Source: Thermogladius calderae 1633
GTDB lineage: Archaea; Thermoproteota; Thermoprotei_A; Sulfolobales; Desulfurococcaceae
Assembly: GCF_000264495.1 (NCBI RefSeq)
Contig: NC_017954.1
Coordinates: 620,001-684,000, forward strand
Direction of reading: 5' to 3'
Length of the DNA: 64,000 nucleotides
The notes beneath the pieces are model-generated. The model ran no database searches, was not told the origin of the DNA, and saw only the letters and a program-made list of their open reading frames with translations. The translations under genes and the position numbers were made by a program. Shown one piece after another: positions 22,880-32,022 of the stretch (the stretch's first letter is position 1; each line of letters opens with the position of its first letter).

Positions 22880-23495
22880 GATCACTTTGACCTGGAAGTA
22901 CGACGAACTCTATAGTTGCCCTCTGACCCTCCTACTGGACGAGTTCCCTGTAGGCCGGAGCAGAGCATACGTGGTGGTCCAGTCCTTGAACTACAGGGTC
23001 AACATCCTTAGGAGAGGCGGCTCTTACAGGGAGGTCTCCAACGTCCCCAAACTATTCGACGCGGAGCTTGTCCTCGAGGCTTGTAGGGCCGTCTCAAGAG
23101 GGATCGACCCCAAGTCGATAAGCGACCCGCTCGTGAGGGTCGTCGCGACCTCCTTCTTCTACGGCGGGTTCGGCGTGTTCGTTGACACTGCCGAGGGGGA
23201 GACTATCCCGCTACAGCTCGAGATGGTGTCTCCGCACTTCTACCTGTACTACGAGAGGTCGAGAGGCGATAGCTTGGACCTAGACACCTGGGTCAGAGTC
23301 GGAGCTCACCTAAGATCCGGCTTTGACAGCATCGTGTACGACCTCTGCGGTAGGAAGATGGAGTGCCGAGGGGGTACATACCTGGTCTGCGGCTCGCGTG
23401 GGTGTCTTGTTGTATCCCGGCAAGAGTTTCCAGGGGAAGACCGCCCGAGGATCTTCGTTGACAACGCCCCCATGCGTCACGTAGTTAAAATCTAG
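22848..23495 (+). CDS. Unknown 215-aa cytoplasmic protein
   Basis: No signal peptide or membrane helix. Four cysteines in the C-terminal third (DLCGRKMECRGG, LVCGSRGCLVV) suggest a metal or disulfide unit. I recognise no family. The first start is TTG at 22848; TTG at 22878 is an alternative that would leave the GGAACCGTT boxes in the leader. Its divergent placement opposite a secreted protein gene, with repeated boxes between, would suit a regulator, but no helix-turn-helix is evident. The NnrED gene follows after 20 bp. Confidence 0.65.
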   Translation: MEPFHTQLERLITLTWKYDELYSCPLTLLLDEFPVGRSRAYVVVQSLNYRVNILRRGGSYREVSNVPKLFDAELVLEACRAVSRGIDPKSISDPLVRVVATSFFYGGFGVFVDTAEGETIPLQLEMVSPHFYLYYERSRGDSLDLDTWVRVGAHLRSGFDSIVYDLCGRKMECRGGTYLVCGSRGCLVVSRQEFPGEDRPRIFVDNAPMRHVVKI

Positions 23496-23515
23496 GTTAA
23501 TAATGTAGATCTCTC

Positions 23516-25123
23516 GTGAGAGTGGCCTGTTTGAGGTCCTTTAAAGTCGTAAGCTCGAGGGAAGCGAGGGAGATCGACGAAAAGGCCAGTAACGAGTACG
23601 GCCTCGACAGCGAGTTGCTGATGGAGGACGCGGGTTCTGCCGTGTACGAGGTTGCTAGAAGGGAGTTCGGCTTGAATAACAGGTTCCTAGTTGTAGCGGG
23701 GACGGGGAACAACGGCGGGGACGCGCTGGTGGCTGCCCGGAGGTTGTACTCAGCCGGGGCCGAGGTGCGCGTACTGGTCGTTGGAGACCTAGCCAGGGCT
23801 GCAACGCTTACGTTAAAGAATCTGGAACGTGTGCGGAAGATGGGTGTTAAAGTCACGGTTGTGTCTAGTGAGAGAGACCTCGAGGTGGTGAGAGGCGAAA
23901 TAGAGTGGTCAACTGTATTGATCGTCGGGATTTTCGGTCTGGGGTTGAGAGGTGAGGTCAGGGACTACAGGCGGAGCGTGATCGAGGCGGTTAACAGCTC
24001 CGGTAAGCAAGTTGTAAGCGTTGACATACCCTCGGGGGTTAACCCTGACAACGGGAGGGTGGAGGGAGTTGCCGTGAAGAGCACTGTGACAGTGACGTTC
24101 GGGCTCCCCAAGTTCGGGAACGTCCTTCACCCTGGGGCCTACTACTCGGGGAAGCTCTACGTCTCGGCCCTCTCTTACCCTCCAGCCCTTCTCAACTCAC
24201 CTGATATCAAGGTAGAACTGAACTACCCGGTGAAAATTCCTGAGAGGCCTAGGTGGGGTCACAAAGGCACTTTCGGCAAGTATCTCCTTGTAGCAGGGTC
24301 GAAGTACTACTATGGAGCACCTTACTACGCCTCCGTGTCCTTCTACCAAACTGGAGGCGGTTACGCTAGGCTGGTGGCCCCGAAGTCTGTTGTTCCTGTA
24401 CTGGCAGCGAAGGCTAGCGGTGTGGTGTACATACCTGGAGAGGAGACAGAAGAGGGGTCCCTATCGTTGTCGAACCTCGAAAAAGTATTGACGATAGTTG
24501 ACGAGGCAGGGGTAGACGTAGTAGCAGTAGGTCCAGGTCTATCAACCAATAAGGAGACGATGGAGCTTGTCGCGAGGGTTGTCAGCGAGGTAAAGGTACC
24601 AGTTATAGTGGACGGAGACGGACTCACAGCACTGTCCGGTAGGCTGGATCTGCTCAAGTCTAGGACGAAGCCGTCGGTTCTAACCCCTCACCCCGGGGAG
24701 TTCTCGAGATTGACAGGTCTCTCTATTAAGGAGATAGAAGGCGACCCCGTGGGTCACGTAAGCAGGTTTGCAAGCGAGTACAATGTGTACGTCGTGTTGA
24801 AGACCGCCAGGAGTGTGATAGGCCTCCCCGACGGCAAGGTCTACATAAACTTGACGGGGAACCCAGGTATGGCCAAAGCCGGCATGGGTGACGTCCTCGT
24901 CGGGGTGATCGCTGGCATTTTCGGTCTCGGGCTTAGAGACGTCGGGCAGGCTCTGAGAGCAGGTGTACTAGTGCATGGGTTAGCCGGGGATATCGCTGCC
25001 GGCGAGGTGGGCGAGGACGGCGTCACACCCGACCTAGTCTTACAGACCCTCCCCCGGGCGGTCAAATTACTCAGAGAGAACCCTGAGGCGGTCGTTGACC
25101 GCTACTTCCCCATACAACTATAA
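23516..25123 (+). CDS. nnr: Bifunctional NAD(P)HX epimerase/ADP-dependent dehydratase
   Basis: It repairs hydrated NADH and NADPH, which form readily at high temperature. The N-terminal YjeF_N epimerase domain (about 1-215) has LMEDAGSAVYEV and AGTGNNGGDALVAARRL. The C-terminal ribokinase-like dehydratase domain has LVAGSKYYYGAPYYA, VVDGDGLTALSG-like residues, LTPHPGEFSRLTG and the ADP-site motif NPGMAKAGMGDVL. Its 535-aa length fits the fused form. It starts with GTG, 20 bp after the 22848 gene. Confidence 0.94.
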   Translation: MRVACLRSFKVVSSREAREIDEKASNEYGLDSELLMEDAGSAVYEVARREFGLNNRFLVVAGTGNNGGDALVAARRLYSAGAEVRVLVVGDLARAATLTLKNLERVRKMGVKVTVVSSERDLEVVRGEIEWSTVLIVGIFGLGLRGEVRDYRRSVIEAVNSSGKQVVSVDIPSGVNPDNGRVEGVAVKSTVTVTFGLPKFGNVLHPGAYYSGKLYVSALSYPPALLNSPDIKVELNYPVKIPERPRWGHKGTFGKYLLVAGSKYYYGAPYYASVSFYQTGGGYARLVAPKSVVPVLAAKASGVVYIPGEETEEGSLSLSNLEKVLTIVDEAGVDVVAVGPGLSTNKETMELVARVVSEVKVPVIVDGDGLTALSGRLDLLKSRTKPSVLTPHPGEFSRLTGLSIKEIEGDPVGHVSRFASEYNVYVVLKTARSVIGLPDGKVYINLTGNPGMAKAGMGDVLVGVIAGIFGLGLRDVGQALRAGVLVHGLAGDIAAGEVGEDGVTPDLVLQTLPRAVKLLRENPEAVVDRYFPIQL

Positions 25124-25162
25124 TCTGTTGTAACGAATTAGCTTACTTGAAGGCGAGAAGGG

Positions 25163-25321
25163 TTGCCGGGTGAGGGCAAGAAAGAAAGAAGGGCGCTCAA
25201 GGGCCTGATCGTCGACGAGGACGTCATCATACAGTACAGCCTGGGATCTCTTAGCGAGTCTTCATGCTCCTCCTGCCCTCTCAGGGGGTTCTGCCCTGTT
25301 AGGAAGTTTAAGAGAGGTTAG
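25163..25321 (+). CDS. Small cysteine-rich protein (52 aa)
   Basis: A TTG-initiated frame of 52 codons with a basic N-terminus (GEGKKERRALKG), LIVDEDVIIQYSLGS, and four cysteines at the C-terminus in CSSCPLRGFCPVRKF. The spacing C-x2-C-x5-C and the Cys-Pro pairs look like a metal or Fe-S ligand set. It ends 5 bp before the YkgJ-like gene, which encodes another cysteine cluster protein, so the two may work together. The codon usage and position support a real gene. Confidence 0.6.
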   Translation: MPGEGKKERRALKGLIVDEDVIIQYSLGSLSESSCSSCPLRGFCPVRKFKRG

Positions 25322-25326
25322 GATAG

Positions 25327-25896
25327 TTGTCCGACAGGCTTCTCAGGCCCGGAGACAAGATCCGGTTCAAGTGCGGGAGGAGCGGTGTCTGCTGCTCTAG
25401 CGGGCCCAACGTCTCTCTCACAGTGTACGACATTTGTCGCATATCCAAGTACCTGGGCGTCGATTGGAGAGAGCTAGCGGGTAAGCTGGTCTATGTGGTG
25501 GTAGCCGACTACGTGCCTATACCTGTCCTAAGGGGCTTGAACAACAAGTGCGTTTTCCTGGACTACAAGAACGGCGCTCCCACGTGCACCATTTACCCGG
25601 CTAGGCCTATGAGGTGCAGACTCTTCCCGTTCATCCCGGTATCCCCCGGGAATAAAAGTGTCGTAAGAGTCTCGAGTATATGCCCGAGCGTTGGGAAGGG
25701 TCCCCTAATAGAGCCGCCGTGGAGGTTATTGGAGCTCTACTACCAGGAGGTCAAGGCCCACTACAGTAAGGTCATGGAGCTAGTGATGAACGGTGGGCTG
25801 GACCCTGTCGAGGCTCTCGAAAAGGCCCTCGACGAGGTCTGCGAGAAGGGTGAGGACTGGCACTGGGACTTGAAAAAGCTGGAGGAGACATGGTGA
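25327..25896 (+). CDS. YkgJ-family CxxxxCC metal-binding protein
   Basis: A 189-aa protein with the family signature: CGRSGVCCSSGPNVSLT near the N-terminus, CVFLDYKNGAPTCTIYPARPMRCRLFPF in the middle and a later SICPSVGKG. YkgJ-type (UPF0153) proteins bind zinc or Fe-S; their function is poorly defined. The C-terminal third is helical and charged. It starts with TTG and is closely linked to the 52-aa cysteine-rich protein. Confidence 0.87.
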   Translation: MSDRLLRPGDKIRFKCGRSGVCCSSGPNVSLTVYDICRISKYLGVDWRELAGKLVYVVVADYVPIPVLRGLNNKCVFLDYKNGAPTCTIYPARPMRCRLFPFIPVSPGNKSVVRVSSICPSVGKGPLIEPPWRLLELYYQEVKAHYSKVMELVMNGGLDPVEALEKALDEVCEKGEDWHWDLKKLEETW

Positions 25897-25897
25897 C

Positions 25898-25956
25898 TCA
25901 GCCAGGGGTTCATACAACGGCATTGCGGCTGCTAACCAGCGGCAGGGCGTCATCAT
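25898..25956 (-). ncRNA. Weak C/D-box RNA candidate
   Basis: On the minus strand ATGATGA (25956-25950) is followed 48 nt later by CTGA (25901-25898). A CTGG sits 10 nt after the C box as a possible D' box, but the gap to a C'-like TATGA is too long, and flanking pairing is poor. It lies in the gap after the YkgJ-like gene. Confidence 0.2.
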
Positions 25957-26086
25957 CCCGTGTGACGATTAGTTTAAACGACGATATTAACCTATCTCTC
26001 CGGGACTGCATTGTGGGCTTGTTTCTCGTTTCCAATACTTGAAGACTAATAACTAGCCCCCTCTTTATTATTACTCGGTGTGTTGG

Positions 26087-27109
26087 TTGCCAATAGGGGT
26101 CATCAGCGAGGTCTACAAGGGAAGCCTAAACGCAGACCTCCACTACGTGTTCACAGAGGTCAATAAGGTGTTGACGACCGCAGAGGGCTCGAAGCTAAGC
26201 CACACCATAGACATCCCCAAACCAGTAGGAGTGGAGTCCCTATACGCGATGCTCGAACTACTAGTTGAGACAAGTTCGCCGTGGATCGACTGGAAAGTGA
26301 AGGTTAACGGTGTTAACGTCTCAAAGGAGTTCAAGCCGGCAGTCTCGATAAGACATGGAGGCAAGTTCGTACACAAGCTCATATACGACGTCAAAAGTGT
26401 GCTCAACACCCCCGAGTCCGTTAGTAAGGCCCGTGTTCACATGACCATCAGGCACGAAGGCGGTGGCGATGCCGTCTTGAAGTCTATAGGCTTTATTGTC
26501 GCGTACAGCCAGTCGGACGCATACACGACACTGAGGCAGTACTCGGGCTTGCTACTGTTGGACAAGGGGGAGAGGTTCAGGATGAGCGAGCTATGCGAAC
26601 ACGGAGGCTCGAAAGTTGATATAGTAGCCTACTCTCCAGCCCCGACATATGTTACCCTTAGCAACGGCTCCAGCTCGAGGAGGTTAACAGCTAAGGGGCT
26701 GATAAACACTCAGCTGGACAGCGAGTTCTGTGAGGTACTCGAGCTCTCCAATGAGGGTCTTAGCCCTCTTTTCGTGCTCAACGTGTTGTCGAGCAGCGTC
26801 CAAATTAAGAGAGCCTCTCTCAAAGTCACTAGGGTGGTTCCAGTCGTCACCGACAGGCATCTGGGCTTAAGAGTAGAGATCGCCAACGTGGGAGAGACGA
26901 TGCCTGATGAGGCGCTTCTGATAGTCCTTGATAAGGGTTTCGTGAGAGGTGTCAAGAAATTGACTCCCCCACCACCAGGCGGAACAGTTGAAGAGGTCGT
27001 CGGGATCCAGTCCGCTCAAAGACCCGAGTCAATGACTCTAAGGCTTGTCTGGAAAAAACTGGCTAGGACAGACTTCGAAGACGTACAAGTGAGCATACCG
27101 AGTGTTTAG
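26087..27109 (+). CDS. Unknown beta-rich protein of about 340 aa
   Basis: No signal peptide or membrane helix is visible. Long alternating hydrophobic/polar stretches suggest repeated beta-sandwich domains, with conserved-looking motifs such as SSPWIDWKVKVNGV and LRVEIANVGE. I recognise no family. The frame opens at a GTG at 26078, but the TATA-like tttattatta at about 26063-26072 favours the TTG at 26087. It ends just before the convergent DtdA gene. Confidence 0.65.
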   Translation: MPIGVISEVYKGSLNADLHYVFTEVNKVLTTAEGSKLSHTIDIPKPVGVESLYAMLELLVETSSPWIDWKVKVNGVNVSKEFKPAVSIRHGGKFVHKLIYDVKSVLNTPESVSKARVHMTIRHEGGGDAVLKSIGFIVAYSQSDAYTTLRQYSGLLLLDKGERFRMSELCEHGGSKVDIVAYSPAPTYVTLSNGSSSRRLTAKGLINTQLDSEFCEVLELSNEGLSPLFVLNVLSSSVQIKRASLKVTRVVPVVTDRHLGLRVEIANVGETMPDEALLIVLDKGFVRGVKKLTPPPPGGTVEEVVGIQSAQRPESMTLRLVWKKLARTDFEDVQVSIPSV

Positions 27110-27142
27110 ACAACAAGCTATCACCCGTGTACAGATCCCCGA

Positions 27143-27955
27143 TTATATGTATACGACCTCCAGTCCCCTACTGGTCGCAAACGACTCTATCATCATCCTG
27201 TGCTCCAGTCTAGTGCTCTTCTTCTCTACCACGATGAGCTTGACCGACCCATAGGTTCTCTTGATCATTCGTTCCAGTACCTCAGCTGACAAGTACTCAA
27301 TTGCGTACTTCGGCAAAAGGTGTCCGAAGCAGACATTCTCTCTAAGCGAGTACTCCGTGTGTTTCCACGGGTAGTGCCCGCCCCCGATCCCGATCGCAGG
27401 CCTGCACCCAACCGGCCCACTCTCGAGGAGGCTGGCCACACTCTCGGCTAATATCTCTTGGTTCACTTCGTCGACCCACTCGGTTAGCGAGCTACCGATC
27501 TCGACGAATGTCAGCGGCTTCTTCAGGCTGGTCGGTCCGTGGTGTGTAGCCTCGTAGCTAACCCTGTACTCGCCTAGTCTACCCTTCATCTCCGCTCTCT
27601 TTACCAGCTCCCTGAGGAGACCGAACGCCACCACTGGGTTAGCCATACCCAGCTCTCCAGGTCTACCCCCGTAGAGAGCTTCTCCGCCGAAGTTCCCTGT
27701 GTGGTGAACCGTGTAGCTCTTGACGCCGGCTTGTGAGGAGTGCCTAGACAGTACGATGAAGTACTCTGCCTCCGGCAGTGCATCGTCAAGGAAGTCGAAC
27801 TCTATTACGTCTTCATCGAAACCGGCGACCGTCACTCCGGGTCTAGACCAGCACTCTACAGCTCGGCACTCCGCTATCTTAAAGCCGAGGCGGACAAGTT
27901 TAGCAGCAGCCCCCGCACCTGCCGGGTCGTTGACGCTGTAAACAATGCCGATCAA
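27143..27955 (-). CDS. dtdA: D-aminoacyl-tRNA deacylase (archaeal DTD2 type)
   Basis: It removes D-amino acids from mischarged tRNA. Signature motifs are all visible: SRHSS, VHHTGNFGGEALYGG, SYEATHHGPTSLKKPLTFVEIGSS and IGIGGGHYPWKHTEYSL. The 270-aa length is normal for the archaeal and plant enzyme. It is convergent with the unknown gene at 26087 and divergent from the TYW3 gene. Confidence 0.95.
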   Translation of the reverse strand: MIGIVYSVNDPAGAGAAAKLVRLGFKIAECRAVECWSRPGVTVAGFDEDVIEFDFLDDALPEAEYFIVLSRHSSQAGVKSYTVHHTGNFGGEALYGGRPGELGMANPVVAFGLLRELVKRAEMKGRLGEYRVSYEATHHGPTSLKKPLTFVEIGSSLTEWVDEVNQEILAESVASLLESGPVGCRPAIGIGGGHYPWKHTEYSLRENVCFGHLLPKYAIEYLSAEVLERMIKRTYGSVKLIVVEKKSTRLEHRMMIESFATSRGLEVVYI

Positions 27956-28023
27956 GCCGTACGCCTCTTGTCGGTGGTTAATATCCTCTAGTAATTATTA
28001 TGTTGTTAAATAAGTGAGCGTAT

Positions 28024-28767
28024 TTGGTCGTCGACAGTAAGTCGTGGTACAAATTTAAGAGGCAGCTGTGGTCTAGGCTGTGGGAGGACTTGGAGATAGG
28101 GTACCTCGACAAGGACCTCCTACCAGTCCTCGTGTTGTTCAACCTCGACAGGGACGTCTACACTCTGAGTAGTTGCAGTGGGAGGATCGTTGTAAGCGAC
28201 TCTAAGTACCCGTGGAGCAGAGAGGAAAGCAACATCGTGCTCAAGAAACACGTGCCACTAGACTACTCGGATTTGGACGCCCTACTCAAGAAGCCGGTCG
28301 TCAGGAGGCTCTGGCTAAACGCGACCGGCCCCGTCATACACTTGTCCACGAGAGACCTTCGTACAGCGGCTTACGTCCTAAAGGTGGCGAGGCTTGCCGG
28401 GTACAAGCACAGTGGAGTGTTGAGCGTGAACAAGCACAAGGGCATTATCGTCGAGCTGACTACTGGGGTTCGCTTTAGTACTTTCCTAGCGGAGACCGGC
28501 AACTCTCTCGAGGGTGACGACGTGAGGAGGCTTGTGGAGAAGGCGAACGAGATACTGCTTTACGGGAAGCTCATGCTGAACAGGCTATACGAGGTCGCTA
28601 GAAGACACCTGCCGCGTGTTGTCGACGAAGAAGTGGAAAGGCAAGTGAAGGCGCGGGGAGGACTATTAGACAAGTCACCGGAGGAGATATTCATTGACAT
28701 GATGCGCCGGCTCAACCAGTTCAATTACATAGAGGCATACAAAAGAATCGCCTCTGGACTAAGCTAG
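28024..28767 (+). CDS. taw3: tRNA wybutosine-synthesising protein 3 (TYW3)
   Basis: It methylates the tricyclic wyosine precursor at position 37 of tRNA-Phe. It has the TYW3 hallmarks YTLSSCSGRIVVSD, PLDYSDLDAL, VIHLSTRDLRTAAYVLKVARLAGYKHSGV and LTTGVRFST. The start is a TTG at 28024, about 23 bp from a TATA-like gttaaataag, suggesting a leaderless message. It is followed closely by two other genes on the same strand. Confidence 0.92.
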   Translation: MVVDSKSWYKFKRQLWSRLWEDLEIGYLDKDLLPVLVLFNLDRDVYTLSSCSGRIVVSDSKYPWSREESNIVLKKHVPLDYSDLDALLKKPVVRRLWLNATGPVIHLSTRDLRTAAYVLKVARLAGYKHSGVLSVNKHKGIIVELTTGVRFSTFLAETGNSLEGDDVRRLVEKANEILLYGKLMLNRLYEVARRHLPRVVDEEVERQVKARGGLLDKSPEEIFIDMMRRLNQFNYIEAYKRIASGLS

Positions 28768-28822
28768 CAGTAGTTTAAAGGAGAGGGGAAGAGTATATAT
28801 CTCGAACCCTACATACATTCAC

Positions 28823-29164
28823 GTGGTGATCGGCTTGAGTAATGTGGTGGAGTACGAGGACTTCGCTAAACTAGACCTTAGGGTGGGGCTAGTGAAACAC
28901 GCCGAGAGGGTTCAGGGCAGCAAGAAGCTGATCAAGCTGGTCGTCGACCTCGGTGAGCTAGGCGAGAGGCAGTTGGTAGCAGGGCTAGCCGAGTTTTACA
29001 AGCCCGAAGAATTCGTAAACAAGTACGTGATCGTAGTCGCGAACTTGAAGCCGAAGAAGATCTTCGGGCTCGATAGTCAGGGTATGATCCTGGCAACAGA
29101 CACCGAGACACCCGTACTCTTAACTGTCGAAAAGCCCGTTAAGCCGGGTAGTCGTATCAGGTAA
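28823..29164 (+). CDS. Stand-alone tRNA-binding domain protein (Trbp111/MetRS C-terminal type)
   Basis: A 113-aa OB-fold protein: FAKLDLRVGLVKHAERVQGSKKLIKLVVDLGELGERQLVAGL and VANLKPKKIFGLDSQGMILA match the tRNA-binding domain found at the end of MetRS and in Trbp111. It probably acts as a separate dimeric tRNA-binding subunit. The frame opens at GTG 28823; a ggtgatc site just ahead of the TTG at 28835 suggests that later start. Confidence 0.9.
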   Translation: MVIGLSNVVEYEDFAKLDLRVGLVKHAERVQGSKKLIKLVVDLGELGERQLVAGLAEFYKPEEFVNKYVIVVANLKPKKIFGLDSQGMILATDTETPVLLTVEKPVKPGSRIR

Positions 29165-29197
29165 TGAGACGTCGACCGAGCCTAAGCCGGTGACAAA

Positions 29198-29917
29198 TTG
29201 CTTCAAGTCATGAGACTGGGCGACCTAGTGTGTTGCAGTATCATTAAAAGGACTACGAGGTTCACTGTCGAAGTCGAGGTCAGCGGTTCCTTAACTACCG
29301 CCTACACCAACAACACGGGGAGACTCCTAGGCTACCTGACGAGAGGTAGAGTCGGCTACTGCTTGAGAGCAAGAGGTGGCAAGCACCCGCTGAGGCTCGT
29401 GGCTGTCGAAGACGGCGAGTACGCAGCGCTCATAGACACGAGGCTTCAAGAAGAGGCTTTTGCGGAGACGGTGCGCCTAGGCTGGCTTCCGTGGCTTGCG
29501 GGTTGCTCTATTTTAAAGAGGAACCCCAGGGTTGGCAGCACAGTTTTAGACCTCATGCTGGACTGCCAGGGTAAGAGCACGTTCGTTGAGCTGAAGAGTG
29601 CCGTGATGAGGCTGGAGGAAGAGTTTGCCGCCTACCCCGACGCACCGACCGAGAGAGGTAGGTTGCAGATCGAACTTCTCGCCGAACTCGCGAAGCAGGG
29701 GTTTCGCTCAATCGTTGTCTTCATCGCAGGCATACCTCACGCCAGGGGCTTCAAGTTCTACTGCGAAGTAGATAGAGAGATCTGCAGAGCGGTCCGGAAA
29801 GCGCTAGAGGCCGGGGTGGAGTTCCGGGGCGTTAACTTGTTCATGGACGTTAAGGGCAACGCTATCGTTTTGGGGGATGCCGACCTTCCAGTGGACTTAT
29901 CGTGCTGCGTACAATAG
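29198..29917 (+). CDS. sfsA: SfsA-family putative nuclease
   Basis: A 239-aa protein with an N-terminal OB-like part (TTAYTNNTGRLLGYL) and a C-terminal PD-(D/E)xK-like nuclease part (STVLDLMLDCQGKSTFVELKSA). ERGRLQIELLAELAKQGFRSIVVFI is highly typical of SfsA. It was originally named for sugar fermentation stimulation; the real role is unsettled. The ATG at 29210 (MRLGDLV) may be the true start rather than the TTG at 29198. Confidence 0.9.
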   Translation: MLQVMRLGDLVCCSIIKRTTRFTVEVEVSGSLTTAYTNNTGRLLGYLTRGRVGYCLRARGGKHPLRLVAVEDGEYAALIDTRLQEEAFAETVRLGWLPWLAGCSILKRNPRVGSTVLDLMLDCQGKSTFVELKSAVMRLEEEFAAYPDAPTERGRLQIELLAELAKQGFRSIVVFIAGIPHARGFKFYCEVDREICRAVRKALEAGVEFRGVNLFMDVKGNAIVLGDADLPVDLSCCVQ

Positions 29918-30000
29918 TAAACGGCGAATAAGGAGCCGACAGGTATAGAACACGGCGGATAAGCAGACCGGTATCAGTTGAGAGAAACGGTAGAACAAGG

Positions 30001-31377
30001 CTAGGAAGCGCTGGCAAGCCTCTCCTTAAACTTCTTGTACTTCAACATCGCGGCTAGACTGCCCACAGCCCGCTCGGGGCTCGGGTAGGCTGGGATACCG
30101 TTTTTGTTCATCAACTTGATGGCCTTTGCTACGTCCTCTCCTCCAACAAAACCAGCTATCAACGGCTTCGTCATCGTCTTCCTCGCTTCAATCAACCTCT
30201 TCGCGAGGTCAACCGGGTCTAGGACGGCAGTCCTACAATACAGAACTATGATGTTGTCGACCTCGTCAGAGTTCTCGAGTATCTCTAACGCCTGTACGTA
30301 GTTGTCTGCTACAGCCCCTCCTGTTAGGTCGACCGGGTTCCTAGCACTTCCAAACCAGGGCATTGTCTTCTTCAGTTTCTCCTTGAGAGTGCTACTGGGG
30401 TCTACCAGGTGAACACTGTGGAACTCAGCGGCATCTGTGGCGAGAACACCTACACCCCCGCCGTTTGTGAGTATGATCGTTCGGTCGCCTCTGGGGAGGT
30501 CTAGTAGGGAGAACGCCCTCGCCCAGTCGAACATCTCCTCTATGGTTTCAGCCTCTAGTATCCCTGCCTGCTTGAAAGCCGCCTCGTACACTTTGCCACT
30601 ACCTGCCAGACTCCCAGTATGGCTAGCGACGGCTACCGACCCCCTAGCAGACTTCCCGGCTTTGATCAGAATCACCGGCTTCTTCATGATTACTTTCTTC
30701 ATCTCCTCAATGAAGACCTTTCCTGACCCTGGCTTCAGGCCCTCGAGGTAGATCGTGATAACTTTAGTGTTCTCGTCGTCTGCTAAGTACTTCGAGATCT
30801 CCACGATGTCCAAGTCGCTCATGTTACCGAGACTCACAAGGGCCGCCATGCCCAGCTCCTCCATTAGAGTCCAACCCATCAACGCGATACCGAGGGCCCC
30901 ACTCTGCGTCAGGAACGATATACCCCCGGGGGCTATCTCCTTCGGCCCGAAAGTGGCGTTGATCCTGTTGGGCGTGTAAGCGTACCCGAATATGTTGGGG
31001 CCGAGAACCCTCATGCCGTACCTCCTCGCGATCTCGACGAGCCTGCGTTCGCCCTCCTCGTTCCCTGCCTCGGAGAACCCGGACGTTATCACGACCAGGA
31101 ACTTCACGCCTTTCCTCCCACACTCTTCAGCTACTTGAAGGACCTTGTCAGCGGGTACTGTGATGATGGCCACGTCGACTTCGTCTTCTATCTCTAGAAC
31201 GCTCTTGTAGGCCTTTAAGCCCAGTATCTCCCCCGCCTCCGGGTTGACCGGGTACAGCTTGCCCTTAAACCCGTAATCGACGAGGTTCTTTAGGATGATG
31301 TGACCTATCTTCTCGGGGTGTCTACTGGCGCCTATCACGGCAATGCTCTCTGGGTTGAACAGCCTTCTCAGGCTCAA
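30001..31377 (-). CDS. ADP-forming acyl/acetyl-CoA synthetase, alpha subunit
   Basis: It converts acetyl-CoA or other acyl-CoA plus ADP and phosphate to the acid, CoA and ATP, the main energy-conserving step of peptide fermentation in archaea. It has an N-terminal CoA-binding Rossmann domain (ESIAVIGASRHPEKIGH), FLTQSGALG, and the region ARGSVAVASHTGSLAG that carries the phosphorylated His. Its 458-aa size fits a separate alpha subunit. No beta subunit is adjacent; the SucC-like gene at 39191 is of the succinyl-CoA synthetase type. Confidence 0.92.
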   Translation of the reverse strand: MSLRRLFNPESIAVIGASRHPEKIGHIILKNLVDYGFKGKLYPVNPEAGEILGLKAYKSVLEIEDEVDVAIITVPADKVLQVAEECGRKGVKFLVVITSGFSEAGNEEGERRLVEIARRYGMRVLGPNIFGYAYTPNRINATFGPKEIAPGGISFLTQSGALGIALMGWTLMEELGMAALVSLGNMSDLDIVEISKYLADDENTKVITIYLEGLKPGSGKVFIEEMKKVIMKKPVILIKAGKSARGSVAVASHTGSLAGSGKVYEAAFKQAGILEAETIEEMFDWARAFSLLDLPRGDRTIILTNGGGVGVLATDAAEFHSVHLVDPSSTLKEKLKKTMPWFGSARNPVDLTGGAVADNYVQALEILENSDEVDNIIVLYCRTAVLDPVDLAKRLIEARKTMTKPLIAGFVGGEDVAKAIKLMNKNGIPAYPSPERAVGSLAAMLKYKKFKERLASAS

Positions 31378-31436
31378 TACTTAAGCACCCGCAAAGCTCT
31401 TACGGTAACTCCTTACACAGATAGAGGATTATATAG

Positions 31437-32021
31437 TCATATTTGCGACCGTAAATGACTGTTCAAGTACGTACCGGTTACAATTACGGGCTCGGGTGGG
31501 CCTAGGTCGATGATCGCGTAGGACCCGCGCGAGGCGTCGCCCAGGCACACGAATTTGCCGAGGCGCCTGGTCTCTCTGCAACTCGTGATCAACACACCGC
31601 GAGGTCTAGTCCTCGCTACCAACCTGTCCACGAGCGGGCTGGTCAAAGCGAGCCCCGGTTGTACAGACTCGGGAGGGGCAAAGTATGTTACCAGTACGTC
31701 TACTTCCTCAGCATTACGAAGCCTCTCGAGCAGCGGGTTGTAACCGATGTTGAGCACTTTTTTACCCCCCAGTTTCACCACTACCGACTCAACGTACTCT
31801 CCATAGTCTTTGAAAGCCCTGACAACGCTCTCGTTGTCTAATCTACCAGCGAAACCCATCACTCTCAGACCACAGGACTCCGCGAGGTACCTGACTATAG
31901 TAGGGCTCTTCACGTCTCCGGCCAAGAGTGCGACGTCAACGCCCTCTTTCAGGGACACTAAGCACACGAGGCGTGCTAGCGCGTGGAGACCCCTGAGCCC
32001 GTGTACTACCAAGACCCGCAT
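31437..32021 (-). CDS. Metallophosphoesterase-like protein, probably degenerate
   Basis: MRVLVVHGLRG, LLAGDVKSPTI, VMGFAGRLDNESV, VLVTYFAPP and ARTRPRGVLITSCRET follow the order of strands in calcineurin-like phosphoesterases. However, the usual DxH, GNHD and GHTH metal motifs are replaced (HG, GRLDN, none), so catalysis is doubtful. The frame opens at 32039, but the ATG at 32021 follows the TGA of the upstream gene by 1 nt and is the likely coupled start. Confidence 0.6.
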   Translation of the reverse strand: MRVLVVHGLRGLHALARLVCLVSLKEGVDVALLAGDVKSPTIVRYLAESCGLRVMGFAGRLDNESVVRAFKDYGEYVESVVVKLGGKKVLNIGYNPLLERLRNAEEVDVLVTYFAPPESVQPGLALTSPLVDRLVARTRPRGVLITSCRETRRLGKFVCLGDASRGSYAIIDLGPPEPVIVTGTYLNSHLRSQI

Positions 32022-32022
32022 T

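Noticed and set aside
25898-25956. A confident C/D guide RNA after the YkgJ-like gene
   Set aside because: Only the outer C and D boxes are good; internal spacing and flanking pairing do not fit, so it is listed with low confidence only.
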